Assembly (NCBI GenBank): GCA_029204225.1
Contig: CM055098.1
Location: 49,006,088-49,070,087, forward strand
Source of the DNA: Diphasiastrum complanatum
Lineage: Eukaryota > Streptophyta > Lycopodiopsida > Lycopodiales > Lycopodiaceae
Length of the DNA stretch: 64,000 bases
Direction: 5' to 3'
The position numbers and the translations under genes are program-made. Under the pieces are notes generated by a model. That model made no database searches and was not told where the DNA came from. It was given only the letters and a program-made list of their open reading frames with translations. Of this stretch, positions 1 to 11,749 are shown in pieces (within the stretch, counting starts at the first letter, position 1; each line of letters opens with the position of its first letter).

Positions 1-138
1 TTCCACTTGTTGACACTTTCGGTAGATATAGTCTTTTCTTTTGTGGATGAATTGCGCTCACCAAGAATTTTCCACTTGTTGGCACTTTCGGTAGATACAG
101 TCTTTTCTTTTGGGGATGAATTGCACTCACCAAGAATT
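1..138. repeat. 69-bp tandem duplication
   Basis: Units 1-69 and 70-138 match except for about five substitutions. Both begin TTCCACTTGTTG and end CACCAAGAATT. The first unit starts exactly at the window edge, so more units may lie to the left. Confidence 0.85.
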
Positions 139-248
139 TCCTTGAATTCAATATAGTTTGCTCTGTAGCTCATATGTTCTTTCACATCATTTGAATTGAG
201 CTCCTCACCTGTTGACATAGAACTTCTGCATTTGGCATATACATGTGA
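1..248 (-). CDS. possible partial exon, runs off the left edge
   Basis: Read on the minus strand, one frame stays open from a stop just above position 248 to the window edge (over 80 codons), with a possible ATG at 218. The predicted peptide is hydrophilic and rich in Ser, Lys and Glu. Its last part is a 23-residue unit repeated twice in tandem, coded by the 69-bp DNA repeat at 1-138; the repeat length is a multiple of three and most changes between units are conservative. I recognise no domain. It could be a host exon or simply an open frame by chance in a repeat. No promoter or splice site was established. Confidence 0.3.
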
Positions 249-1205
249 TTATATTTTCTATACTTGTATATATCTGCTAGGGATTCAAGAATATTCTTGC
301 ATTCAATATTGTTATTCTCACACGCTTGCTTTCACTACTTCTATAATTATGTACTCTAAAAAACATATGTCAAGTCTTGACTATTCTATCCATTTTTTCT
401 CAATAATATATTTCAAGTAGTTAGATCTGATCTCCTAACTTCTCTCTAATCAATTTGTGGAGTGATGTGTTGAATATTAAAGACCTCCCCCTCAACAACT
501 TGCTCATTAACTCTTCCCTTCAACATTTTTATTCTATCACTTTTCATTTATTTGAAATGACCTTAAGTCTTAGTTCATCTCAAACTAGAATTGAATTGGT
601 GATCATAACCTAATGGCTAGAATATGGAAAATGTGTTGAGACTATAGAAAACTGTATTTGAAGACTCCAAAATTTCAAATTGCTTAAATGAGAAAGTGCT
701 ATAGACTAATTTCATAATATGGCATTTCATTTGAGATTATTATAAGAGAACTAAATTGGGTATTGATGATTTAGAAATTCTTTGTGGTGAGAGTTCATCT
801 TGTATACCATCTTAAGTTGTTTCAAACAATGACTAACAAGTGGAATATAAGATTTGATCTCAGAAGAGCTAGTTCAATAGGAGGATTTGACTTTTATTTA
901 TTTTTCATTTAAATCCAGGTAAAATAATTGTAGATGTATATCACATTCTCATATACTTAGAAGTGTTATAGCACATATATCATTTCCATGAGAATGGAAA
1001 ATCAAAATATGAGGACAAATGGGAGAGTTAGGATGGGTAGGAAGGAATTTTCATGATTTAATCCTAGGATGATTAATTTTTTATGAAAGATATAATGTTA
1101 TGTACCTAAGTTGGTAAATAACACCAAACCTTGACTTTCCACCCAAAGTTAAATTTTAAGATGTTTTTCTAGGAGATTTATGAGTCCAAAGGGATAACTA
1201 GTACA
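249..1205. other. AT-rich stretch without recognisable gene
   Basis: No conserved domain, tRNA or LTR structure was recognised. The short open frame at 196-420 on the plus strand has no plausible protein content. Confidence 0.5.
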
Positions 1206-1412
1206 TTGTTGATTCTAAAGATGAATGAAGAAGAGATCATGTCATCTCATTTAGAGAGGATCAAAGCAATGGATAGATAGTTGGAGGTTGAGGATGTGCC
1301 AATTCGAAAAAATAAATTGGTATCTACAATTCTGATTAGGACTGTTCTTGACAACTACAATCCACTTATCATGGAATTGGAAGGTCGGGATGATAAGATA
1401 GAAGTTTTATAG
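1206..1412 (+). pseudogene. decayed Copia gag (UBN2-type) fragment
   Basis: A plus-strand frame with an internal TAG reads like the middle of a Copia gag polyprotein. It has an MNEEEIMSSHLERIKAMD stretch, then a spacer, and then a segment resembling the hydrophobic LLxSLPxSYxxLV region typical of UBN2 gag. It ends at another stop. No LTR, primer-binding site or pol domain is attached. It is an old, truncated retrotransposon remnant; the family assignment rests on pattern only. Confidence 0.45.
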
Positions 1413-2440
<1,028 letters not shown>

Positions 2441-3367
2441 CTTGGAAACAATTGTGGTAACTGTTTGCACTTCGATACATCTGCCGTCACATGAATGCCA
2501 TCAGTTAATAAACTAAATAACGTACTTTTTCTAGTACCTGGAAAACGTCCAGTTGAACGAGAAAGAAGAAAGGACTTCCTCTAAAGACTGCATAGAAGAC
2601 TAGTTTATCAACTTTCTCAGGAGGATGTCAAGAGTTTGAGCATGAGAGCAAGGCTTCTTTACCTGGAGATGACTCTTGATCTGGGCGATGGTAAGACTTT
2701 TTATATTCATTAACTGCAAGATACGCTTCGGTGTTGCCACTGTAAAACAAGCCATTCATTTACCATTTGTTCAGAACCTTGAAGGCCGTCCGAGGAGCGA
2801 CTGCGAAAGTTATTCATTCCCTTAAAGAAAAACACCTTCCACGAGAACAATGCCTATCTGACCAATGTTACGCGTGGACGTTTGTAGTTTAATGTAATAG
2901 CTCCGCACCATATTGTTCTTTCCGGAAGTAGTTGTAAAGTTTAAACAAGTGACAGGAGAAAGATGGATGGATGAATATTGTCGTTGAGGTGATATTGTTC
3001 ATTTCATATCACTGATTATTTCCAATCAAGCTTGAAACGTGTGATTCAGAACTGCATAGTGTTCATTCTGCTTGCTAAAAGTAGGACAGTGTAGAAACTT
3101 ACTTTCTGGTCCTCCCAGACGTTGTATAGCACGGACGAAGGATGCATGAAGATCGGGAGTCCAACGTAGGCGAGGCTTTTTGGACCGAACATATTGTCTC
3201 ACAACGCCTCTAGCTGGCCTCTTCCACTCCGTTGCGCTATCGCCGGTACTGCGCTGTGCAGTAGTTTCATCTCTGTCAGACGATCCTTCAAAGCTACAAA
3301 CCTTGACATAGGACGCTAATTCTGTAAAAGGAATAGTCTTTATCGACTTTTGCCCTTGATCATCCAT
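2441..3367 (-). CDS. GARP / G2-like MYB-type transcription factor, 5' three exons
   Basis: Three minus-strand exons with GT-AG introns and matching phases: 3103-3367 (ATG at 3367, 88 codons plus 1 nt), 2663-2739 (2 nt, 25 codons) and 2441-2480 (13 codons plus 1 nt). Together they encode a GARP DNA-binding domain. Residues about 60-88 hold VRSKKPRLRWTPDLHASF and LGGPE; exon 2 carries ATPKRILQLMN and IKSHLQ; exon 3 starts MYRS. The VRQYVRSK prefix and the SHLQMYR ending are typical of the MOF1-like clade of G2-like nuclear regulators, related to KANADI. The usual AHVKSHLQ is AQIKSHLQ here, and RATPKLV is MATPKRI. The introns are short (363 and 182 bp). The 3' end of the gene is not resolved. 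The frame is intact, so it may be functional; the substitutions suggest a divergent paralogue. Confidence 0.8.
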
Positions 3368-4899
3368 GGCACAAGCTCAGCACTTCCATATAGCAGCTTC
3401 CTCACAAGTAGCAAAACTCGCAAATTATTCCAGAGCAAATTATATCAAGAAATTAAGCTGCTGCTGCTGCTGCTTGTAAAGCCAGCAATTTCGCAAAACT
3501 CTCACTATTAAGCTGCTTGCTCTAAAGACTAGATAGAATATTACAACACTTTCACTATGCACTAGCTGACTCAGTGCTTCCCGAGCAATACTAATCCATA
3601 ACAAGCAATCAATCCGCTGTTGCTAATAAATAGTGCATCTATTAAATCTACTGCTCTTGTCCAAGACTACAGTGTAGCAGCACTTTCACTACGTGTTAGC
3701 TGATTCAACGTTCTCTAGTAATACACGTCAATAGCGAGCAACACATTCCCTATGCAGGAGCTAATTTATTCTCGGAAGGAAGAGGAGCCATAGCAAGCAT
3801 TTGGATATATTGGCGAGAGACAGAGCGAGAGAGAACGTGTCGCAGAAGGAAAAGGAAAGGTTGATTGCTCACAAAAGGTAATTGACTTTAAGAAGACAAT
3901 ATTTTGACTATTTTTGTGTACAGTTTATCAAAAGGAGGTTTGAACCATGCTTGGTCGGTAAGCCTTGTTTTAAGGCTTTTGGTATTGAATGGAAAGTGAC
4001 TTTTAAGCTTCATCCAACCTTCTGAAAAAATCCCACAAGACTTGTTATGAAATTCAGAAAAGGCTAGAGTAAAACCTCAAAAATTGAAATTTATAAGTGG
4101 CACTAATTGTTTCCGAACCATTAAAAATAACTAGCAAATCTAAAAACAAAGCATTAAAATGCAAAGTTCGACAATTGGCTTATTTGTATTTGTTGATCTC
4201 TTACAAACATCATAGCTTCGATGAAACAATTGGTAGGTTTGTTTTTGCATGCGAAAACCATGAGCCAAATTCTTGATATCAAGCATGTCAGGGTCATTTC
4301 TAGCATCCAAGGGCTTAAATATGTGGAGTTTGAGTGGTACTTAAGGACCAAAGTGAATCGTGTCATAGTGGATAAGGAAAAATTGCAAGAGATGATTAAC
4401 TAGCACATTATCACACATTTGTGTTTGCATTTGAAAGGGGAAAAAAAAAAAAAAAGGTGTACTCTCCAATCTAAATAAAAAAAAAAATTATTACTTTTCC
4501 AACCCAAAAATGAGAGTGACCAAACAAGGGCTTATGGTTCCCCACATTAGCCAAGTTGAATAACGGTGTTAATTGTGTCTACAAAGTCCTCGAGTCCAAA
4601 TTGTCGTGGAAAAGATTTTTCTTGTCGAAATATAGAATATATAGCAAACCTAAACAAATGAAATTTTATATATTGACATATAATGTTAAATCATCAAAAT
4701 AAAAAATAAAAAAATATTATGATATTTATCATATTCATATCCAATGGGCAAGAAAATTTTGAGTTTTGACTACCATCTCCTTAAATTTAATGTCAAAAAA
4801 ATTAAAAAAATGGCATATGAAAAAGTTATACCATAACTACCATCTTCTCACCTTGGCATCAACTTTTCATATGTAACTTTTGCCAAGCTTTCATGTGAT
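3368..4899. other. 5' flank of GARP gene and AT-rich intergenic DNA
   Basis: Just upstream of the GARP start are a short (CTG)n run near 3461-3477 and repeated GCAGCAC/CACTTTCACTA-like words, plausibly 5' UTR and promoter. From 4000 the sequence becomes AT-rich with poly-A runs near 4441 and 4480. The 60-codon plus frame at 4221-4403 overlaps another open frame on the other strand and resembles nothing I know. Confidence 0.4.
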
Positions 4900-5310
4900 T
4901 CCAACATGTCATGTGAAAAGACCAAGAGAGAGAACTTTTCTAGGAATATATAAAATGTGTGACAATGCTGATATGTACAAAAGTCTATGCAATCTTCAAA
5001 TTTGCTAGTCTATTACCTCTTATGCCATCCCAATGTACCATTCACCTTGCCACCAACTTGTCATATCTACTTCTTGTCCTTTTTCATTTGCCTAACATGT
5101 GGAAAGTGTAAGAGAGAATTTTACTTGGACAAATAATAACTTTTTGATGATGTTGTCATGTATCTCAAAGTCAAATCAAATGAAATCATCAAGCTACGTA
5201 TTGTAAGAAATTACCACAAATTCAAAAAAGAGAAAGATCCTATAGGTCATCATCAAGAATGATATTAGAAAGTCCAAAGACATTTTGACATTTCAAACGA
5301 TTCACATTTC
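4900..5310 (-). repeat. dispersed repeat shared with 24780-24990
   Basis: Read on the minus strand, this segment aligns with the plus strand at 24780-24990. The shared anchors are TACGTAGCTTGA, a TTTGACTTTGA word, and a ...CAACATCATCAAAAA... core, followed by a CACATGT...AAATGAAAA block. By eye similarity is about 70 percent. It lies roughly 0.7 kb downstream of the methyltransferase-like exon at 5963-6449, on the same strand sense. Confidence 0.6.
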
Positions 5311-5962
5311 TTTAGCAAAAAATGCCATGAAACACAAAATCTTATGAAACGAGAAATGGCACAAGACCCAATTTTTTTTTATAAACTTACAATTTTTTAA
5401 AATTCAAGTACTTTTTGAATCCAAAATTCAAAAATGAATTTATTATTTTGCAAGATTGCATATTTTGCATTTAATTAAAATTTGGACGAAGTATTTCAAA
5501 ATATTTTTTTAAATTTTACACTAAAATAGCACAAAAAATAAAAATATCATTTGTGTGCAATCCGTTAATATGTAAAATAGTTGTTAGATTAAGCAAGTGA
5601 TTGCAAAATCTTTGAAAAAATATATATTTATAATAAAACAACAAAAAACACTTTAACATAAATTTTATAACCTGTTTATAATTTGATATTTGTATTTTAA
5701 GAATCGAGTAAACTAAACAAATCTAGTTTTTAAAAAGATCTGCTAAATTTCTACCAAATATTATTTAACAATAAAATCATTCACCAAAAAGCTAATTAAA
5801 AACATCTAAGAAATAAACATTTTGTACAAAAATACAATAATCTTTCGAATAAAAGAGATTTCTTTAAAAATAAAATTTTGTTGAATGTTTCAAATTACAT
5901 AGTCTCAAATTTTTAGAGTAAAAAATTCTCGACCATATCCTTTGGATCTGGAGAAGTAACCC
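5311..5962. other. very AT-rich flank
   Basis: Low-complexity A/T-rich sequence between the repeat and the methyltransferase-like exon. No gene was recognised. Confidence 0.6.
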
Positions 5963-6449
5963 TTACAACCCATGTGTCTGTTGGAGGTGTTGTCCCATCC
6001 TGAATAACAATTTTTCAATCACATTATATCTTTGCTCAACCACCTCGGCTAGTTCTCCTTCATCACCAACGACACCACTGGCAAGTGGTTGAGGCTCCTT
6101 AACAAAAGGGGCCCAACTTGCTCTACCCTTTTGGATAGCACATGCACTAGTAGTGTCACTACCGCTAAATAAATCTAAAATCCAATCCGCGGGATGAGAA
6201 AACATTTCAGTCAATTTATTTACAGATTGTTGTGGCTTTTGATATGGACAGGCCACAGAACCAGTCATCGGATTTTTAAGCTTTTCTGTCACTATAGGAA
6301 AATCAAAATGATTCCCAAAATCTGTGTTTTCTACAATGTTGTAGTGCAACATGGATCTCTTTCCATCGGTAGAGAAGTAACCGATGTTGAGATATTCGAT
6401 CTCATTATAGAGACGTGCACCGCCAGAATTGTGCACATTTGGTTTGTAA
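5963..6449 (-). pseudogene. C-terminal exon of a beta-class DNA N4/N6-methyltransferase-like gene (copy 2)
   Basis: A minus-strand exon preceded by a GTTTGTAG acceptor at 6450 encodes about 160 residues. Conserved order: NSGGARLYNEIEYL, a YFSTDGKRSML block, KNPMTGSVACPYQKP (motif X-like region), and HPADWILDLFSGSDTTSACA, the SAM-binding motif I of N6_N4_Mtase proteins (family consensus DxFxGSGTT). Motif I sitting C-terminal fits the beta class, in which catalytic motif IV comes first. The second glycine-rich position is Asp instead of Gly (GSDTT), and the usual xVDLD acidic strand after it has been replaced, so SAM binding is doubtful. The N-terminal exons are absent here. It aligns exon for exon with 30883-31463. 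Confidence 0.75.
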
Positions 6450-6611
6450 CTACAAACATCAAAAGCAAATAGTCAAAAAACCAAATAACATAACATGTTT
6501 AAAATAATAAAAAGACTTGTAAATATGTATGTTTAGTTACAGTCAGTACTTACCAAATGGCGTTCTCTATACCTGCATTGCAGACTTCCAGCAGGCCCTT
6601 GTGAACACCTA
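6450..6611. other. intron remnant and junction
   Basis: The sequence upstream of the exon acceptor stays AT-rich to about 6540 and then changes composition to GC-richer DNA, which probably marks an insertion or deletion junction with the next segment. Confidence 0.35.
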
Positions 6612-7558
6612 TTGTTGCCAACTCCAGCTAACACATACAAAGCCCGGCAGGACGAGTTCCTTCAACAACTCCATTCCCCCGGTGTGACGTATAATTTGTT
6701 AAACCCACCACCTCTCCAACCTGTCATCCTTGCACCTCTCTCTCCAGATCACTCCATCCCTGACCTTCCAGATACTAACCCTGATATTGGGAGTAATGAT
6801 GACTTCCTGGCAGACGCACTAGAAACGAGAAGATTCTCGCCCAGACAAGATACGGGTGCAGCTGAGCCGTCAACAAGCGAGCGGGCCAAGGACAAAGATA
6901 TGGGCACAAAGGCCCTAGATGATTACCTGACGAGGCCACCACAACCGCGTAGGACAACTTCTCCTACCAGGTCTAGAAGCAAACTGGCTGATACAAAAGA
7001 GTCAAAGAAGTGCGAAAGGAAATACCCTCCCAACATGAGGGGAGACAAAGACGAGATAAATCAAAGCCAATATTCCATCAGGGCCGAGATCATTGCGCCA
7101 TTACAACTGCAACCAGAATGGCGTAATAAGATCCTAAAGGATAGCAGGTGACTCCAAGAGTACCTGAAGGCATCGTCATGGAAGCGTATAGATCCATTTT
7201 ACATGTCGCTCAAACGCAAAAATCCATGGCCGACAGACAAGCCATGGGTCAAGTTGGTGAACTGGCCAGTGATTTCTGGGAATTTTAGAGAGAATCTCCC
7301 CGGATGATCTGAGGCTGCAGTTACTTGATTTTGGGCACAAATACAAAACAAGTGCAGATCTAAACGTGCAAGAAAGTGTCGAATACTGCTAATCTATGGC
7401 CTTTCTGATGCAACAAGATTGTTTCTGGGATCGTGGCTTAGATCTAATCAAGATCAATTCCAATGTAGCCCTCCAGTCAGAGGAAGACCATGAGATGATG
7501 GCTCGGCTATACTACAGAGCGGCCTTCATGTCGTCACGATATGTGACCATGGTGGAAG
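6612..7558 (+). pseudogene. unidentified protein gene, left part, split by the Copia insertion
   Basis: A plus-strand frame opens at 6612 and runs 179 codons to a TGA at 7149-7151. It continues through at least one frameshift into an open frame from 7398 that reaches the Copia insertion at 7558. The first part is Pro/Ser/Asp-rich and low in order (a PDHSIPDLPDTNPD region, then DYLTRPPQPRRT with basic SPTRSRSK). The later part is more globular (MAFLMQQDCFWDRGLDLIK). Base composition is markedly GC-richer than the flanks. Past the insertion the same frame resumes at 13513. I do not recognise the family; the disordered N-terminus and lack of introns suggest an old retroelement or pararetrovirus-like gene, not a host gene. 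Confidence 0.5.
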
Positions 7559-7560
7559 AG

Positions 7561-7830
7561 TTAGAATTAAAGTAGAATCATTGTGCTACTATACTGTGGG
7601 TCCTATCAGTGGATAAGGATCAGTTGGCCTCACCACGAGGCAAGTCGACGGGACACGCGTCCCGCCAATGGCAATCTGGGCCATGCATGGGTTGCCAGAG
7701 TGAACAACTATATGTACAATGTAATTTTGTTTTGAGAAATACAGTTGCTATGAGAGCTTGCTGGCGAGAGTGTTTTCTATCTGTGTTACTGTGTAGCGTG
7801 ATCCGTGTTCCTGTGCAAAGCAGATTCTAA
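7561..7830 (+). repeat. 5' LTR of Copia A
   Basis: Matches 13244-13512 almost end to end. It ends ATTCTAA immediately before the primer-binding site. Confidence 0.92.
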
Positions 7831-7831
7831 G

Positions 7832-7844
7832 TTGGTATCAGAGC
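7832..7844 (+). promoter_or_regulatory. primer-binding site (initiator tRNA-Met)
   Basis: TTGGTATCAGAGC directly follows the 5' LTR. TGGTATCAGAGC is complementary to the 3' end of plant initiator tRNA-Met, the standard Copia primer. Confidence 0.9.
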
Positions 7845-9089
7845 CGTACAGGAGTGTACACAGTACATCATCGTCGTTGAAGAGAGCTTCGAGAGAGCTG
7901 TCTTCTGAGAGTTCGGGATTTACGGCGGGTTGAAGACGGAAGGAGAAACACTGGTGCAGAGAGTTTAACACGCTAAAGCTTGGTAAGCTTGAGACTGTGT
8001 GAGGATTCAGAGACAAGGGTTGTCGACTGAATCAGAACCTCAGCAAACGAAATTTTGAAATTCGAAAGCAGGCTATTCGGTGTTTGTAGTCAGTGTGCAA
8101 TCAATCGGACACCGTTTGACAAACGGTATGAAGCTTCAGTTTTCCAATAGTAGGGCGACCTCAAAGCAATTGATTTGGCCAGCCAGAGAGTTGTGAAAAG
8201 CAAGCCAAGCTCAAGGCTGTGAGAAAAATCTTGGTCTAGGGTTTGGAAGCCAAAAAGCAAAGTTTTCTCTCTATTTTGAACTATTTTTTGAGCTGTAAAA
8301 GCACACAAGAGGGCGCCCTAGCAGTGCGAGCCTGATCAGGAGTGGTCGTGGACAGCCGTGACTCAGAGAGAGAGAGAGATTGTTGAAAAATCCTCAAGGG
8401 AGCCATAGTTGGAAAACGTAGAAGGAGGAAGAGCCCGCAGGCAGATCGCACGCGGTGGAGAGAGGTGGGTTCCTAGCGTTCCAGAGTGAGTAGTGCTTGT
8501 AGGCGCGTGGATCAACGCACAAAAGCATCTAGGACCGTAGGATGAGTCCCTATGAAGATCAATGATTGAGATCATGCTTTTGGAAAGCAGTGTGAGCCTT
8601 TGGATTGAAATAAGCCATTAGATGGCAAGTCAAGGGGCTGTGAAAGTTTGAAGGGCAATTGGGCCTTCAATTTCATTAAAAAAATTTATACTGAAATGGG
8701 AGTTGGGTCCCTTCACAAGTGAAGAGTGAATTTTCTTCAAGGTGAAGAAATAGCTCAAAAACAAAGAAAATTCCTATTTTTGGGTCCTTTGCCCGTTTTG
8801 ACCCAAGCGAAAGGCTATAACTTCCAAACGAAGGGCACTCGGACTGTACCCGCAAGTACGGTATAGCAAAATAGAGTGATTGCAGCAGAGAAAGTGTTCG
8901 GAGTGCGCCAGAAGTGATTTCACCATTCTACCAAGCACGAAGTTGGGGATTTGGCTTTCAAATTGGTGGAAAAGCGGCGAGTAGCCTGGTAAGGGAAAAA
9001 GTGCAGGTCATTATTTTCAACTTCTGACATCACTGTTGGCCTCGGCATACTGCTTTTAGCCTACAGCAGAAGTTTCAAGCAGTTTTGCG
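7845..9089 (+). other. untranslated leader of Copia A
   Basis: About 1.25 kb between the primer-binding site and the gag ATG with no long coding frame on the sense strand. It contains a (GA)7 tract near 8361-8375. Confidence 0.6.
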
Positions 9090-9717
9090 ATGGCAAACAT
9101 GGGAGAGTCCATTTTGAGTGAAAGTAGCAAATTGGACGGGATTTCCAACTATGCAGTGTGGAAATTCAAAATGAAAAACATACTGATGGAGAAAGACGTG
9201 TGGGAAGTCATCACAGGTGATAAGAGAAGGCCGCCAAATGAAGCGGATATCAAAGTGTTCGACAAAAAGATGAGAAAAGCTTTGACCTTCATTAACTTGT
9301 CAGTGAAGGATCAAGTCATTACCCACATATGTGATGTTGTGACACCAAGACAGGCATGGGATGTGCTAAAGGAGCAGTTCAAGACGTCAAATCCGTCAAG
9401 AATCATGTTTCTGAAGTCAAAGTTGTGCCCGCATGGAACAAGGAGAGCACATTTAGACGTACATGACCAGAATCAAGACAATGAGGGATGAACTGCATTC
9501 TATTGGTGAGCGCATACATGATGTGGAGCTGGTGCACAATGCATTGTGCAGCATTGCAGAACCATATCAGATGTTTGTGAGCGGAATAGCATCAAGAGAA
9601 AGGTTGCCAACCTTTGACGAGCTCATAGGAATCTTGATGCAGGAAGAGCAACGGCGAGAAATGGTGAAAGCTAGACGTCAAATCACTAATGATCAGGCAC
9701 TTGCGACACGCCAATAA
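9090..9717 (+). pseudogene. Copia A gag
   Basis: Starts at ATG 9090 with the usual Copia gag N-terminus (SKLDGISNYAVWKFKMKNIL). The frame shifts near 9465-9490 into a second frame that continues the UBN2-like capsid region (ELHSIGERIHD, then EPYQMFVSGIASRERLPTF and an EEQRR helix) to a TAA after 9717. The Lys-rich linker and the zinc knuckle CFHCGKKGHWKSEC follow at 9814 in the same second frame. Gag forms the particle and binds the RNA genome. The frameshift makes this copy non-coding for a full gag. Confidence 0.85.
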
Positions 9718-10954
9718 CAAGGCAAGGGCAAGGGCAAGAAGAAGTCTAAGCAGCAATTTGCCAAGTCTCAAGAAGATAAGAGATCTTCCAGTAAGACCAA
9801 AAAGAAAGACAAGTGCTTCCATTGTGGTAAAAAGGGCCATTGGAAAAGTGAATGTCGCAAATTCTTGGCAGAACAAGGCAAGGGAAAACCAAAGCAAGCA
9901 GGTAACCTTGTCGTTGAGGGTGATATTGAAGACTCTAGCATCTTCATATCTGCATTGTCATCTAATCAAGATGATCAAGCATGGTATATTGACTCGGGAG
10001 CCACAAGACACATGACAGGTAATAAGAATTGGTTCAGTAGCATGAAAGTGTTGGACAATGGAACGTCCGTTTCACAGGCAAATGGCGAGGTGTGCAAGAT
10101 CAAGGGGATAGGCACTGTTTCAATCCAACTACCTGATGGAAAAAGCAGGATGATCAGGGAGGTACTTTACGTACCAGGTTTGAAAAAAAATCTACTTTCT
10201 GTTGGAGTCATTACTGATCAAAAGTTGAAAGTAGAATTCGCCCATGATCGTTGCTTTGTGAAGGATGTGAACCAAAAGTTCAAAGTTATTGCGGATGGAG
10301 TAAGGGAGCCCAATACAAAATTGTACAGGTTGAATGCTACAATCAAGGGGCAACATGGACTTGTATCGTCCATTCCATCGCAAACTGAGTTGTGGCATAA
10401 GAGGCTTGGTCACTTGAACTTGGGAAGTCTCAGTTTGATGAGGAAATTGGAGATGGTAATGGGATTGCCTACCATTGAAGACCACTTGAAATCGATGTGC
10501 GAATCATGTGTATATGGGAAGTAGCATCGAGAGAAGTTCAATAAAGGGGGTGTTGCAAGAGCAAAGAACATCCTGGATTTAATCCACACAGATTTATGCG
10601 GGCCTATGAGGACCATGTCCTTAGGTAAAGCCCTCTATTTCATGACCTTTATTGAAGAAGAAATCAGATGCATTTGACAACTTCAAGAGCTTCAAAGCAT
10701 TGGTCGAAAATCAAACAGGTAGGAAGATCAAAGTCCTAAGATCAGATAGTGGAGGTGAGTACAAGTCTAATGACTTCAATGATCTTTGTGATCAATGTGG
10801 GATTAAAAGACAATTTACGCAAGCTCATACTCCTGCTCTCAATGGTGTAGCTGAACGCAAGAATCGTACGATTGTGGAAAGTGCCAGATCTATGCTAGCT
10901 GAGATGAAACTACCAAAGGATTTTTGGTCAGAAGCATGCAGTACGGCAGTCTAA
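9718..10954 (+). pseudogene. Copia A protease and integrase core
   Basis: After the CCHC knuckle comes the aspartic protease signature AWYIDSGATRHMTGN at about 9981-10025. The GAG-pre-integrase motif LWHKRLGHLNLGSL (about 10390) and then integrase follow. A TAG at 10522-10524 interrupts the frame. HTDLCGPM is present, but the segment after FMTFI that normally holds DDYSRxTWVYFL is deleted with a frame change near 10650. The frame resumes with RSDSGGEYKSNDF and NGVAERKNRTIVESARSM, carrying the second Asp and the catalytic Glu. It stops at 10954. Integrase is therefore inactive. Confidence 0.85.
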
Positions 10955-11029
10955 TTTCAAAATAGAAGTCCTACCATTGCCATACCAAAGATAACACATG
11001 AGGAAGCATTCACGAAGAAGAAGCCAAAG

Positions 11030-11749
11030 GTGAACCACTTGCGAATCTTTGGATGTAAGGCCTTTGTACACGTTCCTAAGGAAGAGAGACATAAACTTGA
11101 TGTGAAAGCTATCAACTGCATATTCCTAGGATATGATGATCGTGTGAAGGGCTATAGATGTTTTGATCCAATGGAAAACAAAGTCCATATAAGTCGTGAT
11201 GTTATCTTTGATGAATCCAAGATGTATGAAGACGAGGATGCTGAGAAGATAGATACATCCAGTGAAAAAGATGGTATAGTGAGAATACCACCTGATGATG
11301 ATCCATTCATTGACCTTCCAAGTGATGAACATGAGGATAGATCTCAGGATACTACTACTCAACCTCAAGAGACAGGTTGGAGAGGTAGGGACAAAGCTTT
11401 TGGTGCAAGAAGGATTGAAATTGCAGGTGACAAACGCAAGGAGAAGGATGTATTGTGGGATACATTTTCACCAAGAAGCCGATCACCTGACAGGAAGCTC
11501 CCTAAGTGGTTTGAAAGATTGTTGGAGAGTCGCGACATGGATGACTTTCCAGGACCATCTAGCCAGGGAGAGCTACGAAGATCAACAAGAGAGAAGACAC
11601 AACCTGAGAGGTATGAAGCAAATTATGCTCTCTTATCTAGTATTATTCAAAGCAAAGAACTTTCGACTTTTGGTGAAGCGAAAGGTGATGACATTTGGGT
11701 CAAGGCCATGGGAGAGGAGATGGAGTCAATTGCTAAGCATAGCACATGA
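11030..11749 (+). pseudogene. Copia A integrase C-terminus and linker
   Basis: The open frame begins in the post-core region (LRIFGCKAFVHVPKEERHK, then FLGYDDRVKGYRCFDP and VHISRDVIFDE). That block is conserved after the integrase core of Copia elements. An acidic, low-complexity linker leads into the pre-RT segment. It ends in a TGA at 11747-11749, after which the RT reading continues in the same frame. Confidence 0.8.

Noticed and set aside
196-420. 74-codon plus-strand frame
   Set aside because: Tyr/Cys/Ile-rich translation of AT-rich DNA without homology; the opposite strand frame is more plausible.
10192-10616. Minus-strand frames inside Copia A
   Set aside because: Shadows of gag-pol with no domain content.
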